64,000 nt of DNA from an uncultured Rikenellaceae bacterium (GCA_946486375.1 CAMLTW010000004.1:1-64000), one strand, 5' to 3'. Positions 16,567 to 25,984 are shown, counted from the stretch's first letter. Program-made: numbers and translations. Notes: generated by a model from the letters alone, not told the origin.

Positions 16567-17325
16567 TTATTTGTGAATAGCTGCCGAGCGGTTGCGTTCC
16601 CCGGCTTTTTTCTGTTCGTTCCACAACTCTTCGGTATATTCCTCTTCCGGAACATAGTCGAGGTTTCCGTCATCATCCATGACCCAGCAACCGTAACAGC
16701 CGAACGTGTATTTGTCCCATTCACGCTTGGACTGTTCCCTCCATCGCTGCTCGTCGCCGGTACAGAAACGGATACCGGTCTTGGAATGAAGGTCAATACC
16801 TACCGTGACGGGCTCATCGTCCACGACCAGTGTCAGCGGATCTCCGTGCTGCATTCCGTTCACCTCCGTTGCACCGAGATGCAGCTCCTCGGCCAGCACC
16901 TGCAGATTGCGCCCGATGATGGGCGTGGGAACATACATGACCTGCTTCGTCCCCGTGTCAATCTGGACGAAAGCCTTGTTGTGCCTGCCGTCAGCGGTTT
17001 CCACATCCGCGATGATGGCCTTGCCCTCAAGCAACTGTTTCTGTTGCGTTTCGTCAAAGCGTTCCAGCGGCGAAGATTTCAATGCCGGATAGAAGACCAC
17101 GTCCGTCTGGCCACCCTCCATGCGGATAAGAGCGAATCGGGTACGGCTTTCCACCGTTTCTCCGTGCTCGTCGGTGACACGCACGGGAAGAACGGGCGAA
17201 TGGCGTCCGTTGTAAATATCATCAAGGACGTGCATCGGCAGATCCTCGATCATCTCCTGCGTGAGCCCGAATCGGGCAAGCGTCGAAAAGGGAATCTCTT
17301 CAAATTCAAAATGCGCCTTTTTCAT
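16567..17325 (-). CDS. DUF4099/DUF3945-type mobile-element protein, 252 aa
   Basis: The opening FEEIPFSTLARFGLTQEMIEDLP matches the DUF4099 pattern. The segment QQKQLLEGKAIIADVETADG ... IGRNLQVLAEEL fits DUF3945, which usually follows it in Bacteroidetes conjugative elements. Those domains are common near topoisomerase, ArdC or relaxosome genes, but the function is unknown. The C-terminal 80 residues contain a Cys/Gly/Trp patch (YTFGCYGCWVMDDDG). It is the first gene of the long minus-strand operon and has a strong promoter with a -7 TATATTTG just upstream. Confidence 0.75.
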   Translation of the reverse strand: MKKAHFEFEEIPFSTLARFGLTQEMIEDLPMHVLDDIYNGRHSPVLPVRVTDEHGETVESRTRFALIRMEGGQTDVVFYPALKSSPLERFDETQQKQLLEGKAIIADVETADGRHNKAFVQIDTGTKQVMYVPTPIIGRNLQVLAEELHLGATEVNGMQHGDPLTLVVDDEPVTVGIDLHSKTGIRFCTGDEQRWREQSKREWDKYTFGCYGCWVMDDDGNLDYVPEEEYTEELWNEQKKAGERNRSAAIHK

Positions 17326-17355
17326 ACTATATCAAGTTTGTAAAATTATGTTCGG

Positions 17356-17384
17356 CAAATATAGTATGACCTTGTAAATTCAAA
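17356..17384 (-). promoter_or_regulatory. Bacteroides-type promoter of the 17325-1594 operon
   Basis: On the minus strand a TTTG (-33, 17384-17381) is separated by 17 nt from TATATTTG (-7, 17363-17356), an almost ideal match to the Bacteroidetes primary sigma consensus. Transcription would begin near 17350, giving a leader of about 25 nt before the ATG at 17325. Confidence 0.75.
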
Positions 17385-17431
17385 CAAAAACACAGATATA
17401 TAAATGATTATAATATACCATTTTTATAACA

Positions 17432-17463
17432 TTAGTACGATTTTCTTTGAATAATCGTACTAA
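17432..17463. promoter_or_regulatory. Palindromic operator, AAAATCGTACTA family
   Basis: TTAGTACGATT (17432-17442) and AATCGTACTAA (17453-17463) form perfect 11-bp inverted arms around 10 nt. The arm belongs to the 12-mer AAAATCGTACTA that is repeated in tandem upstream of the tra operon at 57362-57387. It lies about 50-80 nt upstream of the -33 box of the operon starting at 17325 and a similar distance before the promoter of the 17544 gene. Confidence 0.6.
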
Positions 17464-17531
17464 TTGCGATAAAATATGCAAACTAATAGCAGAATGCATG
17501 GCCGTTCATGTCGAACATAGACAGACCATGC

Positions 17532-17539
17532 TAATTTTG
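17532..17539 (+). promoter_or_regulatory. -7 element of the 17544 gene
   Basis: TAATTTTG fits the TAnnTTTG -7 consensus. It ends only 4 nt before the ATG at 17544, so the transcript would start at or just after the start codon. The mRNA may be leaderless, or the ATG at 17562 may be used. No clear -33 TTG is seen. Confidence 0.45.
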
Positions 17540-17543
17540 CAGC

Positions 17544-18212
17544 ATGAGAAAAATTTTATGGATGATTATATCAGGCATTTCGCTCAGTCTGATACCGGCA
17601 ATGGCACAATTCAATACAGTTTCCTCCGCTTCCGATTACTATCGGGAGGAGAGTGTGCAGGCGGCCACCAAGGACAAGGAAACAGCTTCAGACAATACGG
17701 GTTCCGGGAAAGGTGTATCGGAAAACACCGGCAAATCCGGGGCTCGCGGCGATGTGCAAAGGCAGATGGTGGTTGAGCGTTACCTGAGTGTCAGTTATCC
17801 GTTACCGAGAATCAAGGTAACTTCTCCATACGGTTACAGGAAAGACCCCTTTACCGGCAAGCGTAAATTTCATGGGGGAATCGATTTGCAGGCACGTGGC
17901 GACAAGGTGCTGGCGATGATGGCGGGAACTGTCGTAAAGGTCGGGCAGGACAAGACTTCCGGCAAGTATGTAACGCTGCAGCACGGGAACTGCATGATCA
18001 GCTATTGCCACCTTTCAAAGATTCTCGTAGCCAGGGGAACAGCCGTCCGGCCGCGTGATGCGGTCGGTATTACCGGCTCTACAGGACGCAGCACGGGAGA
18101 ACACCTGCATATCACCTGCCGCCTCAATGGCAAGAGTGTCGATCCCGCAATCCTTTTTGAACATGTCAGGAGAGTACAGCAGGAATGTGTTTCGGCACTG
18201 GCCGAACTATGA
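17544..18212 (+). CDS. Secreted M23 metallopeptidase, 222 aa
   Basis: A signal peptide (about 1-22, ending IPAMAQ) is followed by a linker and a complete LytM/M23 domain: HGGIDL (zinc ligands near 109 and 113), SYCHLS, and GEHLHITCRLNG (HxH near 186). It should cut peptide crosslinks in the periplasm, opening the wall for the conjugation channel. It is transcribed away from the long minus-strand operon and shares its intergenic region and palindromic operator. Its end overlaps the convergent phosphoribosyltransferase gene by 6 nt. The promoter lies unusually close to the start codon. Confidence 0.88.
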   Translation: MRKILWMIISGISLSLIPAMAQFNTVSSASDYYREESVQAATKDKETASDNTGSGKGVSENTGKSGARGDVQRQMVVERYLSVSYPLPRIKVTSPYGYRKDPFTGKRKFHGGIDLQARGDKVLAMMAGTVVKVGQDKTSGKYVTLQHGNCMISYCHLSKILVARGTAVRPRDAVGITGSTGRSTGEHLHITCRLNGKSVDPAILFEHVRRVQQECVSALAEL

Positions 18213-19046
18213 ATTTTTTCTCCCTTTGATTGCATGGCTGATACTGTCGCCCCATACCGACATCCGGACGACGGACATCGGCGGCATGGAAAACGTCTTT
18301 CCATAGAAAATGGCGGCCACCACCTTGCCGCCGTGCCTTTCTATTTCCTCCTTGTAGTCGGACACACTCTGTCCGGTCGTCAGCACATCGTCAATGATAA
18401 TGATTTCTTTTCCCTTTATATCACCGGTAATCTCGTAATTCCGCTCAAGGACACGGCTGTCCGCTCCGTCCGCTTCATGTAGGCTTTCCCGGGCATCGCA
18501 GATCACCGTATCGTACAGTCCTGATGTCAGATCCGGCCTGTGCTTGCCCATATACCAGTTCAGCCGCTTGAACCGCTGTTCATACTTTATCCAGTTGCTG
18601 CACGGCATGAACATGATATGATAAGGCTTGCCGTCCGCCTGTATGGCGGTCATACATGCCTTGAAGAACTCGATGCCGTGTATCTCTCCCTGCTTGAACC
18701 GGTAGATGGAACGGCAGAATGTCCGTTGTGCTTCATTGAGAAAATCATTGTACCGTGACGGATAGTAATAGTCGTAAAATGCAATCCGGATTCCACGGAA
18801 CTTGAACGGTTTGAGCGGATGCCTGTCGTCGAACCGGTCGGGATACATGCAGCAGAACATACGGCAGGCGTCTCGATGTCCGGCCATTACTGCCATACGG
18901 CAATAGCGGCCTCTTTCGTCTTCCCGGCTTGCGCTCCGTGCGGCTGCATACGCCGCTTCACCGGCTTTCCGTCGCCAGAAAGCGATGACATGCAACAGCC
19001 CGGCCACTATGCCGAGCAACACCAGGAGCACAAGTTTCTCACTCAT
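18207..19046 (-). CDS. Membrane-anchored phosphoribosyltransferase-like protein, 279 aa
   Basis: An N-terminal hydrophobic anchor (residues 4-25) is followed by a helical region and a PRTase type I domain with the PRPP-binding signature EIIIIDDVLTTGQSV near 212-226. ComF-like PRTases in DNA uptake have the same loop but lack this anchor. The segment YCRMAVMAGHRDACRMF recalls a single Sel1-like helix pair. The substrate is unknown. It is transcribed from its own promoter, with -7 TACTTTGC at 19073-19066, and converges on the M23 gene. Its association with conjugation genes is intriguing because PRTase-like proteins can act as nucleotide-sensing regulators. Confidence 0.75.
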   Translation of the reverse strand: MSEKLVLLVLLGIVAGLLHVIAFWRRKAGEAAYAAARSASREDERGRYCRMAVMAGHRDACRMFCCMYPDRFDDRHPLKPFKFRGIRIAFYDYYYPSRYNDFLNEAQRTFCRSIYRFKQGEIHGIEFFKACMTAIQADGKPYHIMFMPCSNWIKYEQRFKRLNWYMGKHRPDLTSGLYDTVICDARESLHEADGADSRVLERNYEITGDIKGKEIIIIDDVLTTGQSVSDYKEEIERHGGKVVAAIFYGKTFSMPPMSVVRMSVWGDSISHAIKGRKNS

Positions 19047-19065
19047 ATTGAACCTTTTTACTTTT

Positions 19066-19073
19066 GCAAAGTA
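19066..19073 (-). promoter_or_regulatory. -7 element of the phosphoribosyltransferase gene
   Basis: The minus strand reads TACTTTGC, matching TAnnTTTG, about 20 nt upstream of the ATG at 19046. No convincing -33 TTTG is found at the usual distance. Confidence 0.55.
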
Positions 19074-19189
19074 AGCAAATTATCGGTGCTGGCCTTGAAA
19101 TGGAACCGGTAATTTGTTCGATCCCATTATATATCCTACTTGCCGTCCCATTTTACAAGTCTCTTCCTTTTTCCTATGGGGCTTCCTTT

Positions 19190-19410
19190 CTCTTTTCGTC
19201 GGCGAATATAGGACGAAGCGTATCAATGCCAAACCGCATTCCATTCGGATGACGAAAACAGACTGCTGCACAATCGGTTTTCTATCCGGATTTGGCTTAT
19301 GATACCAGCTGCTTCATCCTCCTTATGCCTCAAAAAGTTGAAAATACAGCCCTCAGTTCAAAAAGAGGGAAATAAAAAAACAGATTTTCAAACAATTAAA
19401 ACGGAAAGAA
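19190..19410 (+). promoter_or_regulatory. Leader of the 19411 operon
   Basis: This gene-free leader begins near a promoter-like GGCGAATATAGG block (19200-19211). It ends with a hairpin CCCTC ... GAGGG directly followed by AAATAAAAAAA, the A-rich tail common to the plus-strand leaders. I could not find the TCTTC/(A/C)GTA core here, so it shares only the terminal part with the structured family. Confidence 0.45.
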
Positions 19411-19635
19411 ATGAAAGAAGAAATCAGACAGGACGGCAGGACAATACTGTCAAGTGAAGACGGATTCAGCATCCGCATGTTTTTCAACAACCTGAGCGGA
19501 AAGAACTTTTCCGGAAAGGAGTACCGGGACTATGTCAGAAACATAGCCTTCGGCGAAATGGGATTCAGACCGGGAACAATCGAACTCTATTGCGACGGGA
19601 AGAAAGTCAGGACAGGCACACTTCCCGAACTCTGA
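19411..19635 (+). CDS. Small hypothetical protein, 74 aa
   Basis: This soluble protein, with a FSIRMFFNNLSGKNFSGKEY segment followed by an IELYCDGKKVRTG strand pattern, is not recognised. It begins after a leader with the shared A-rich tail and is followed 99 nt later by the 213-aa unknown gene, probably in the same transcript. The regular beta-hairpin-like end supports coding. There is no indication of function beyond its place in the block of plus-strand genes. Confidence 0.65.
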   Translation: MKEEIRQDGRTILSSEDGFSIRMFFNNLSGKNFSGKEYRDYVRNIAFGEMGFRPGTIELYCDGKKVRTGTLPEL

Positions 19636-19734
19636 ACAGCAGTCAGGGGCAAAAGTCAAATTTCGTGAGGATAACTTATAAACGGGAGCCCAAGCGGTTC
19701 CGGCTAAAAGAATGAACAACTAAAAAATACAGGT

Positions 19735-20376
19735 ATGGACACAACAGCAGCAACAATGCATCCGGCAGAAGAATATCTCCGTAACGAACAGAACCCACCG
19801 GTCTTGTATGTCAGAATTTACGGGGAGCGCAGGAAATTGTTTATCAACCGAGGCAGAGAGAACGTCGTCGGTATTATTGCGAAAGGAAAACGCAAGCATG
19901 GCTACATCTTTTCAGACTGGAACAGCATCGAAAAAATCTATTATCCGTCACAGGAAAAGGAAGACGAAAAGGATATGGACAGGAAAATGATTCTCAAATA
20001 CCAGAAGCTCGCACGCCTTGCCACGCATACCAACGACTGGCTCCGTAAGATTGCAGCAGCAGACCTTGAGAAGTCCCTGTACGAAAACCGTATCACCACG
20101 GGAACGGCTATTGACGGAAAGTGCATCCGACTCTCCACGATTGAGAAGTATTGCGGAAGCTGGGACATGCAGCGGTTCCGCCAGGCCATGAAGAATAAGG
20201 AGAAATTCTCGACGCTTCGTTTCGACTTTTGCGGTTATGACGGTACGCTTTGGTGCGAGCCGCGGGACAATGGTGACATGGCTGCAGGATTCAGCAAGGA
20301 GTACCGGAATTGCGGCAACGGCTATTACTATCTGCTAATCAATGACGAGTTTGTGATTGGTTACGATATTGACTGA
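19735..20376 (+). CDS. Hypothetical protein, 213 aa
   Basis: This is a charged soluble protein without signal peptide. Residues 20-60 form a beta-rich segment (VLYVRIYGERRKLFINRG) and residues 75-140 a helical, Lys/Glu-rich segment. The C-terminal 60 residues are aromatic and Gly-rich (FDFCGYDGTLWCEP; NCGNGYYYLLINDEFVIGYD). The family is not recognised. It lies between a small unknown gene and the giant methyltransferase-helicase, and ends before two hairpins, the second a good terminator. It may be part of an anti-restriction set by neighbourhood only. Confidence 0.65.
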   Translation: MDTTAATMHPAEEYLRNEQNPPVLYVRIYGERRKLFINRGRENVVGIIAKGKRKHGYIFSDWNSIEKIYYPSQEKEDEKDMDRKMILKYQKLARLATHTNDWLRKIAAADLEKSLYENRITTGTAIDGKCIRLSTIEKYCGSWDMQRFRQAMKNKEKFSTLRFDFCGYDGTLWCEPRDNGDMAAGFSKEYRNCGNGYYYLLINDEFVIGYDID

Positions 20377-20386
20377 TAATCCACGG

Positions 20387-20487
20387 ACAGACCTTACCGG
20401 GGGCCCCGGCAGGGTCTGTTCCGGCTTCGGTCTGCCGACGGCATAGTCCCTTTTTATCGACGGCATGGCCATGCGCCGTCCTTTTTT
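20387..20487 (+). terminator. Two hairpins ending the 19411-20376 transcript
   Basis: ACAGACC (20387-20393) pairs with GGTCTGT (20413-20419) around a GC-rich inner part. Then GACGGC (20459-20464) pairs with GCCGTC (20475-20480) and is followed by CTTTTTT, a standard intrinsic terminator. Confidence 0.75.
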
Positions 20488-20579
20488 ACCTCAGATCTTC
20501 CTTTTCTATCTTTCCATCCGCCTGTTTTCAATCCTTTTCTATCCATCCCTCTTGTAGCTGCTCTTCCGTTCTCCGCCGT

Positions 20580-20807
20580 GCGACCTCGGGGGATTGGATT
20601 TTTCAGCAAAGGTAACCGCCGGTTTCCATTCCTGCCAATGCCGGCATTCTGCCCGTGGGGTCTCGGAAAAATCTTCCTCTCCGGCTGTCGAGCGTATTTT
20701 TCCTTACCGGCCATGGCGGATGTCCACCGCCACCTTTCAAGGCAGAAAAATAATCCCTGCGGCCGCAAACGGGCCGAAAAAAGGGAAATAAAAAAATAGG
20801 TTAAATC
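20580..20807 (+). promoter_or_regulatory. Structured leader of the methyltransferase-helicase gene
   Basis: A promoter-like block with GCAAAGGTAACCG lies at about 20606-20618. The core structure is an outer helix GGAAAAA (20665-20671) / TTTTTCC (20697-20703), 5' side TCTTC (20672-20676), inner helix CTC (20677-20679) / GAG (20690-20692), and 3' side CGTA (20693-20696). A second hairpin CGGCC ... GGGCCG (about 20760-20777) precedes the tail AAGGGAAATAAAAAA. The same fold with different stems is present upstream of five other genes. Confidence 0.7.
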
Positions 20808-23800
20808 ATGGGTTACAACAAATTGACATCATTATCGGCCAACATCAAGGCCATAGAGACAGCAGTAGCTATCCACTCGCAGGGCAGGACAGCCACGCAA
20901 GAGGAAAAACAGGTATTGGCGCAGTATTCAGGTTTCGGCGGTATCAAGGATGTACTGGACTTGGGTACGGACAAGCCGCTTGACAAAGGGGTTGCCGGGC
21001 TTTTGAACCGTCTGCTGGATGCGTTAAGGACACTTGCAGGGGGTGACGAGGCAGCTTGCCGTTCACTTGTTGAAAGCATCAAGTCATCTGTATTGACAGC
21101 GTTCTATACGCCGCAATTCCTGATTGACGCAGTGGCGGCACAGATACACAAGACATTTTCTGCCAACGGCTTGCAGATGCAAAGTTTTCTTGAACCGAGC
21201 GCAGGTATCGGCGGTTTCCTGCCTGTAGCCATGCCCGGCACACGCAGCTATGCTTTTGAGAAAGACACCATTACAGGACTTGTACTTTCGCTGCTGCATG
21301 AGGACGCAACCACCGTAACGGCAGGGTTTGAAACGATAGGCACACAGGAGCTGGAGCATCGGAAATTCGATGTCATTGCGTCAAACATTCCTTTCGGCAA
21401 CTTCCGTGTCTTCGATGCCGACCTGTGGAAAAAGGGCGGTATCTACGAACAGGCCACAAAGACCATTCACAACTATTTTTTTGTCAAGGCTATGGAACTG
21501 CTTTCCGAGGGCGGTCTGCTTGCCTTTGTCACTTCAAGAGGTGTGGCCGACACGGCAGGAAATAAGTTTGTACGTGAGTATCTGGTGAACCATGCCGACC
21601 TTATCAGCGCAGTACGTTTGCCTGACGCTCTTTTCATGCAGACAAGCGGTATCGAGGTGGGCAGCGACCTGCTCATATTCCAGAAACATACCAATAAGAC
21701 GGCACTCTCCGCACGTGAACAGATGTTTTTGCAGGTAGCCAAGGAAATGTACGACATGAACGGAACGATGACTGAAAACGCCAACAGGCTGTTTTCCATG
21801 CCGAAGACCGTACTGGCGACCGACAGCCGTATCGTGATGAACCAGCACGGCAAATATGTACGCAAACACCAGTGGCTCGGCTCTGATGCGGCCATGGCAC
21901 AATACCTTTCCGCTTTGCTCAAATACGACTTTGACCGGTATTTCCGCAAAATACTTTTCGGACAGCAGGGCGAAGCGTCCGTGCAGATGTCGCTGTTCGG
22001 GATGCAGGAGACGACCGCACTCTCCGTAAACAGAGGACGGAGAGCCTACACGGAAAAACTCGAGGACTGGATGAAAAGCGGTACATTGGTAATGTTCGAG
22101 GGGCAGATTGGTACGGTCGTGTTCCGCAAGTCAAGCCACTATACCGATGTGGCCGTGGATTTCGTTCCGGTGGACGAGGGAAAGGTCAATATGGAGCGTG
22201 CAGCCGACTATTTCCCTGTCCGTGAAGCGTATTTCATGCTTTCTACGAAAGAAAGGGATTTGCAGACTGAACAGACTGCCATACGTGAGCGGCTAAACAC
22301 CCTCTATGATGCCTTTGTAGCCAAATGGGGATTTTTCCATGAGAACGACAACAAGGAGTTTATCATGCTTGACAGCCTCGGTGTCGAGGTGTTCACTATC
22401 GAAATGCAGCTTGGCGGAGATATAGTCAAGGCCGACATCATGCGTGAGCCAGTGGCTTTCACCAAGATTGCGACTGACCGTATTCTACAGCCGTCGGAAG
22501 CGCTGGCAAGCAGCCTCAATTTCTACGGCAAGGTGGAAATGGACTACATCATGCGCTCTACCGGCCTGTCTGATGAAGATGTAATCGCAGCGTTGCAGGG
22601 CGAGATATTCTACAATCCTGTTACGGATGAATGGGAACACAAAGGCAAGTTCATTGCCGGAAATGTGGTTGACAAGTACAAGGAACTCACATCCTGCCTT
22701 GATGACCTGTCCGGCAGGGAAAGGGATTGGACGGAAATCTCCGCAAGGGCACTGGAGAACGCAACGCCCGAAACAATTCCCTATGAAGAGCTGGATATAA
22801 ACATGGGCGAGCGTTGGATTGACCCGCAGCTTTACGCCGACTTTGCGGCAGAACTTTTCGGGGTGGAAGCCGAAGTGATGTACTTTGATGTCAACGATAC
22901 CTATGTAGTTCGTCTGAAAGGTTACTCCCCGGCAGCATACAACACCTATTCCGTGCGCAATTTCAACGGTGAAGACCTGTTTGTCCATGCCTTGCATGAC
23001 ACAGTGCCGGAGATAACCAAAGAAGTGTATCGCAACGGCGACAAGGTACGTGTGCCCGACGAGGAAGCCATTCAGGAAGCGGCCACCAAAATACAGGAAA
23101 TCCGCAGCAATTTCAACCAGTGGCTCGATGCCCGTCCTCTGGAAGTCAGGGATGAACTGGTACGCACATACAACGAGCGTTTCAACTGCTATGTCCGTCC
23201 GGCCTATGACGGTTCGGCACAGACCTTTCCGCAGCTTTCCTTTGAGCAGTTCCCGTACAACGAACTCTACCCGTCGCAGAAAGACGCAATCTGGATGATT
23301 AAGCAGAACGGTGGTGGTATCTGCTGGCACGAAGTAGGCACAGGCAAAACCATGATTATGTGCGTCTCGGCCTATGAAATGAAGCGTCTGGGATTGGTAC
23401 AGAAGCCTCTGATTATCGGCCTGAAAGCGAATGTACACGAAATTGCCGACACGTTCCGCAAGGCATACCCGAACGCAAAAGTCCTGTACCCGGGCAAGGA
23501 AGATTTCACACCGGCCAACCGCAAAGAGGTGTTTTCCAAAATCAAGAACAACAACTGGGATTGCATCATCCTGACACACGACCAGTTCGCCAAGATACCG
23601 CAGTCCGAGGAAACCATGATAGAGATATTCACAGAAGAGCTTTACGATGTGGAGCGAAGCCTTGAAGTGTTGGAACAGTCCACCATGCGCTACCGCAGCC
23701 GCAAGATGCAGAAAGGGCTGGAAGTGAGACAGGAAAATCTGAAAGCGAAGCTGTCAGAACTCCGTACAAAACTGGACGACCGCAAGGATGATACCGTGGA

Positions 23801-25793
23801 CTTTCATTCAATGGGTATAGACCACATCTTTGTCGATGAATGCCACATGTTCAAGAACCTCATGTTCCAGACACGCCACAACAGGGTGGCAGGTATCGGC
23901 AATACAAAAGGCTCGCAAAGGGCGATGAACCTGCTGTTTGCCATCCGTGACATCCAGCACCGCACAGGCCGTGACCTTGGGGCGACTTTTTTGTCCGGTA
24001 CGGTGGTGGTAAATGCGCTGACAGAGCTTTATGTGATGTTCAAGTATTTGCGCCCACGTGAACTCAAGCGTCAGCAGATTAGCTGTTTCGATGCCTGGGC
24101 GGCCATATTTACCAAAAAGACAGCCGACTATGAGCTGAACGTGACAGGGGCAATCAAACGCAAGGAGCGTTTCCGCACTTATATCAAAGTGCCGGAACTG
24201 GCGATGTTCCTGCGTGAAATCACCGACTACCGTACAGCCGACATGATACATCTTGATGTGCCGGAGAAAAATGTCCGCTTCCTCTCTCATGCGCCGACAA
24301 TCGAGCAGGAAGAAATGATCGGACGTCTCGTTTCCTTTGCAGGTAGTGGAAACTGGGAAGACCTCGGGCTTGACACAATCGAGCCGGACAACCTCGACAA
24401 GGCAAAGATGCTCATTGCTACCAATGTGGCACGCAAGATGGCTCTCGACATGCGCCTTTTGGGTAACAAATTCCACGACGATGCGGACAACAAGGCTTCC
24501 ATCTGCGCCCGGACCATCTATGACTATTATGTACGCTCGGCGGCCAATAAGGGTACGCAGTTTGTCTTCAGTGACCTTTCCACTTACAAGCCGAACGAGT
24601 GGAACATCTATACCGACATCAAGGAGAAACTGGCACGGCTCGGCATCCCGGCTGACGAAATCCAGTTTATCCAGTGCGCTACCACGGAGAGAGCGAGAAA
24701 ACGGCTGTTTGAGGATATGAACAGCGGCAGGGTGCGTGTTCTCTTCGGCTCTACATCCATGCTCGGTACAGGAGTGAACGCCCAGCAGCGGGCTGTGGCG
24801 GTGCATCATCTGGAGATACCATGGAGACCTGCCGACATGGAGCAGCGCAACGGTCGTGCGGTACGCAAGGGCAACACCGTGAAACTCTGGGGCGGTAACG
24901 TGGTGGACATAATCATCTATGGAACAGAGAAGACTTTGGATGCCTACAAGTTCAACCTGCTCAAAAACAAGCAGATGTTTATCAACCAGATAAACAACGG
25001 CACTATTGCCGTGCGCCGCATCGACGAGGACTGCATGGACGAGGACAGCGGAATGAACTTTGCCGAGTTCGTGGCTATCCTTTCAGGAAATACTGACCTT
25101 TTGAACAAGGCCAAGCTCGACAACAAAATCATGCAGCTGGAGAAAGAACAGGCCATATTCAAGAAAGAGCGCATCCGTGCGGAGCGTAAGATTGCGGCCA
25201 ACACGGAAGCTGTCGGCAAGGCAGAGCGCATCGTGGCGCAGGTTGGGCAGGATATGGAGTATATCGCATCCTATAGCGGCAACAGGGAAACGCTGTTGCT
25301 CAATCTGCAGCAGGCTACCCGGGAAGAGACAGGCCGTGAACTGCACCGCATAGCCAAGACATACAGGGGCGAGGCTTACCGTACCATTGGCAGCTATATG
25401 GGGCTGAACCTGCTTGTCCGCAGCGAGTACACCCTTTCCGGTTCGTTCGACCGTAACGCTTTCTTTGTAGAGGGCGTAAGCGGACTGAAATACCGCTGTG
25501 GCGTGTCGGGAGCCCTGCCGTTGGGATTTGCCGAATCGGCACGATACCCGCAGGCCGCACTTGAAAGGATGCCGTCTTTGATAGAGAAGCAGCAGAAACA
25601 GATAGCCATGCTGCAGCACGAAATACCGACCTTGCAGGAAATCACCGCCCGGAAGTGGAGCAAGGCGGAAGAACTGGAGCGGTTGAAACAGGGATGTAAG
25701 GAATTGCAGCAGCGGATTGACGAGGCACTCAAGGAAGCCGAGCGTCCGCAGTCCGAAGTTCCCGAAGAAGAACACACTGTCAGGGCTGCCTGA
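20808..25793 (+). CDS. Giant DNA methyltransferase-SNF2 helicase fusion, 1661 aa
   Basis: The N-terminal 350 residues form an N6-adenine methyltransferase-like domain with motif I FLEPSAGIGGF (near 127) and a variant catalytic motif IV, NIPF (near 193). A SNF2-type helicase follows: Walker A VGTGKT (near 843), DECH box (near 1010), GTVVVNALTELY (motif III), and QRNGRAVRKGN (motif VI, near 1345). The C-terminal 230 residues are coiled coil. The layout resembles DarB of phage P1 and related mobile-element proteins thought to shield DNA from type I restriction. NIPF instead of NPPF/DPPY leaves methylation uncertain. It has its own structured leader and terminator and is likely expressed early after transfer. 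Confidence 0.85.
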   Translation: MGYNKLTSLSANIKAIETAVAIHSQGRTATQEEKQVLAQYSGFGGIKDVLDLGTDKPLDKGVAGLLNRLLDALRTLAGGDEAACRSLVESIKSSVLTAFYTPQFLIDAVAAQIHKTFSANGLQMQSFLEPSAGIGGFLPVAMPGTRSYAFEKDTITGLVLSLLHEDATTVTAGFETIGTQELEHRKFDVIASNIPFGNFRVFDADLWKKGGIYEQATKTIHNYFFVKAMELLSEGGLLAFVTSRGVADTAGNKFVREYLVNHADLISAVRLPDALFMQTSGIEVGSDLLIFQKHTNKTALSAREQMFLQVAKEMYDMNGTMTENANRLFSMPKTVLATDSRIVMNQHGKYVRKHQWLGSDAAMAQYLSALLKYDFDRYFRKILFGQQGEASVQMSLFGMQETTALSVNRGRRAYTEKLEDWMKSGTLVMFEGQIGTVVFRKSSHYTDVAVDFVPVDEGKVNMERAADYFPVREAYFMLSTKERDLQTEQTAIRERLNTLYDAFVAKWGFFHENDNKEFIMLDSLGVEVFTIEMQLGGDIVKADIMREPVAFTKIATDRILQPSEALASSLNFYGKVEMDYIMRSTGLSDEDVIAALQGEIFYNPVTDEWEHKGKFIAGNVVDKYKELTSCLDDLSGRERDWTEISARALENATPETIPYEELDINMGERWIDPQLYADFAAELFGVEAEVMYFDVNDTYVVRLKGYSPAAYNTYSVRNFNGEDLFVHALHDTVPEITKEVYRNGDKVRVPDEEAIQEAATKIQEIRSNFNQWLDARPLEVRDELVRTYNERFNCYVRPAYDGSAQTFPQLSFEQFPYNELYPSQKDAIWMIKQNGGGICWHEVGTGKTMIMCVSAYEMKRLGLVQKPLIIGLKANVHEIADTFRKAYPNAKVLYPGKEDFTPANRKEVFSKIKNNNWDCIILTHDQFAKIPQSEETMIEIFTEELYDVERSLEVLEQSTMRYRSRKMQKGLEVRQENLKAKLSELRTKLDDRKDDTVDFHSMGIDHIFVDECHMFKNLMFQTRHNRVAGIGNTKGSQRAMNLLFAIRDIQHRTGRDLGATFLSGTVVVNALTELYVMFKYLRPRELKRQQISCFDAWAAIFTKKTADYELNVTGAIKRKERFRTYIKVPELAMFLREITDYRTADMIHLDVPEKNVRFLSHAPTIEQEEMIGRLVSFAGSGNWEDLGLDTIEPDNLDKAKMLIATNVARKMALDMRLLGNKFHDDADNKASICARTIYDYYVRSAANKGTQFVFSDLSTYKPNEWNIYTDIKEKLARLGIPADEIQFIQCATTERARKRLFEDMNSGRVRVLFGSTSMLGTGVNAQQRAVAVHHLEIPWRPADMEQRNGRAVRKGNTVKLWGGNVVDIIIYGTEKTLDAYKFNLLKNKQMFINQINNGTIAVRRIDEDCMDEDSGMNFAEFVAILSGNTDLLNKAKLDNKIMQLEKEQAIFKKERIRAERKIAANTEAVGKAERIVAQVGQDMEYIASYSGNRETLLLNLQQATREETGRELHRIAKTYRGEAYRTIGSYMGLNLLVRSEYTLSGSFDRNAFFVEGVSGLKYRCGVSGALPLGFAESARYPQAALERMPSLIEKQQKQIAMLQHEIPTLQEITARKWSKAEELERLKQGCKELQQRIDEALKEAERPQSEVPEEEHTVRAA

Positions 25794-25819
25794 CCGTGAT
25801 TCATTGATTTAACCTTTTG

Positions 25820-25850
25820 CCTGTCCGGTCGTGATGATCGGGCAGGTTTT
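25820..25850 (+). terminator. Terminator after the methyltransferase-helicase gene
   Basis: CCTGTCCG (25820-25827) pairs with CGGGCAGG (25839-25846), one G-T pair included, and is followed by TTTT. It lies 27 nt after the stop codon. Confidence 0.75.
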
Positions 25851-25984
25851 CCTGTGTTTCGTCCTGCCGGGGCCGGCTGGCTTTTGTAGGCTGGCATCTG
25901 CCTTTTTTATCCTCCTTTTCCCTTTTTATCGCCTCCCTTTATATCTGTCTTTCAATCCTTTTATATCTTTGTCCTTGCAGTCCG

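Noticed and set aside
22485-24809. Long minus-strand open frames over the methyltransferase-helicase gene
   Set aside because: These are reverse-complement shadows of a gene with clear domains; no family features and no promoter.
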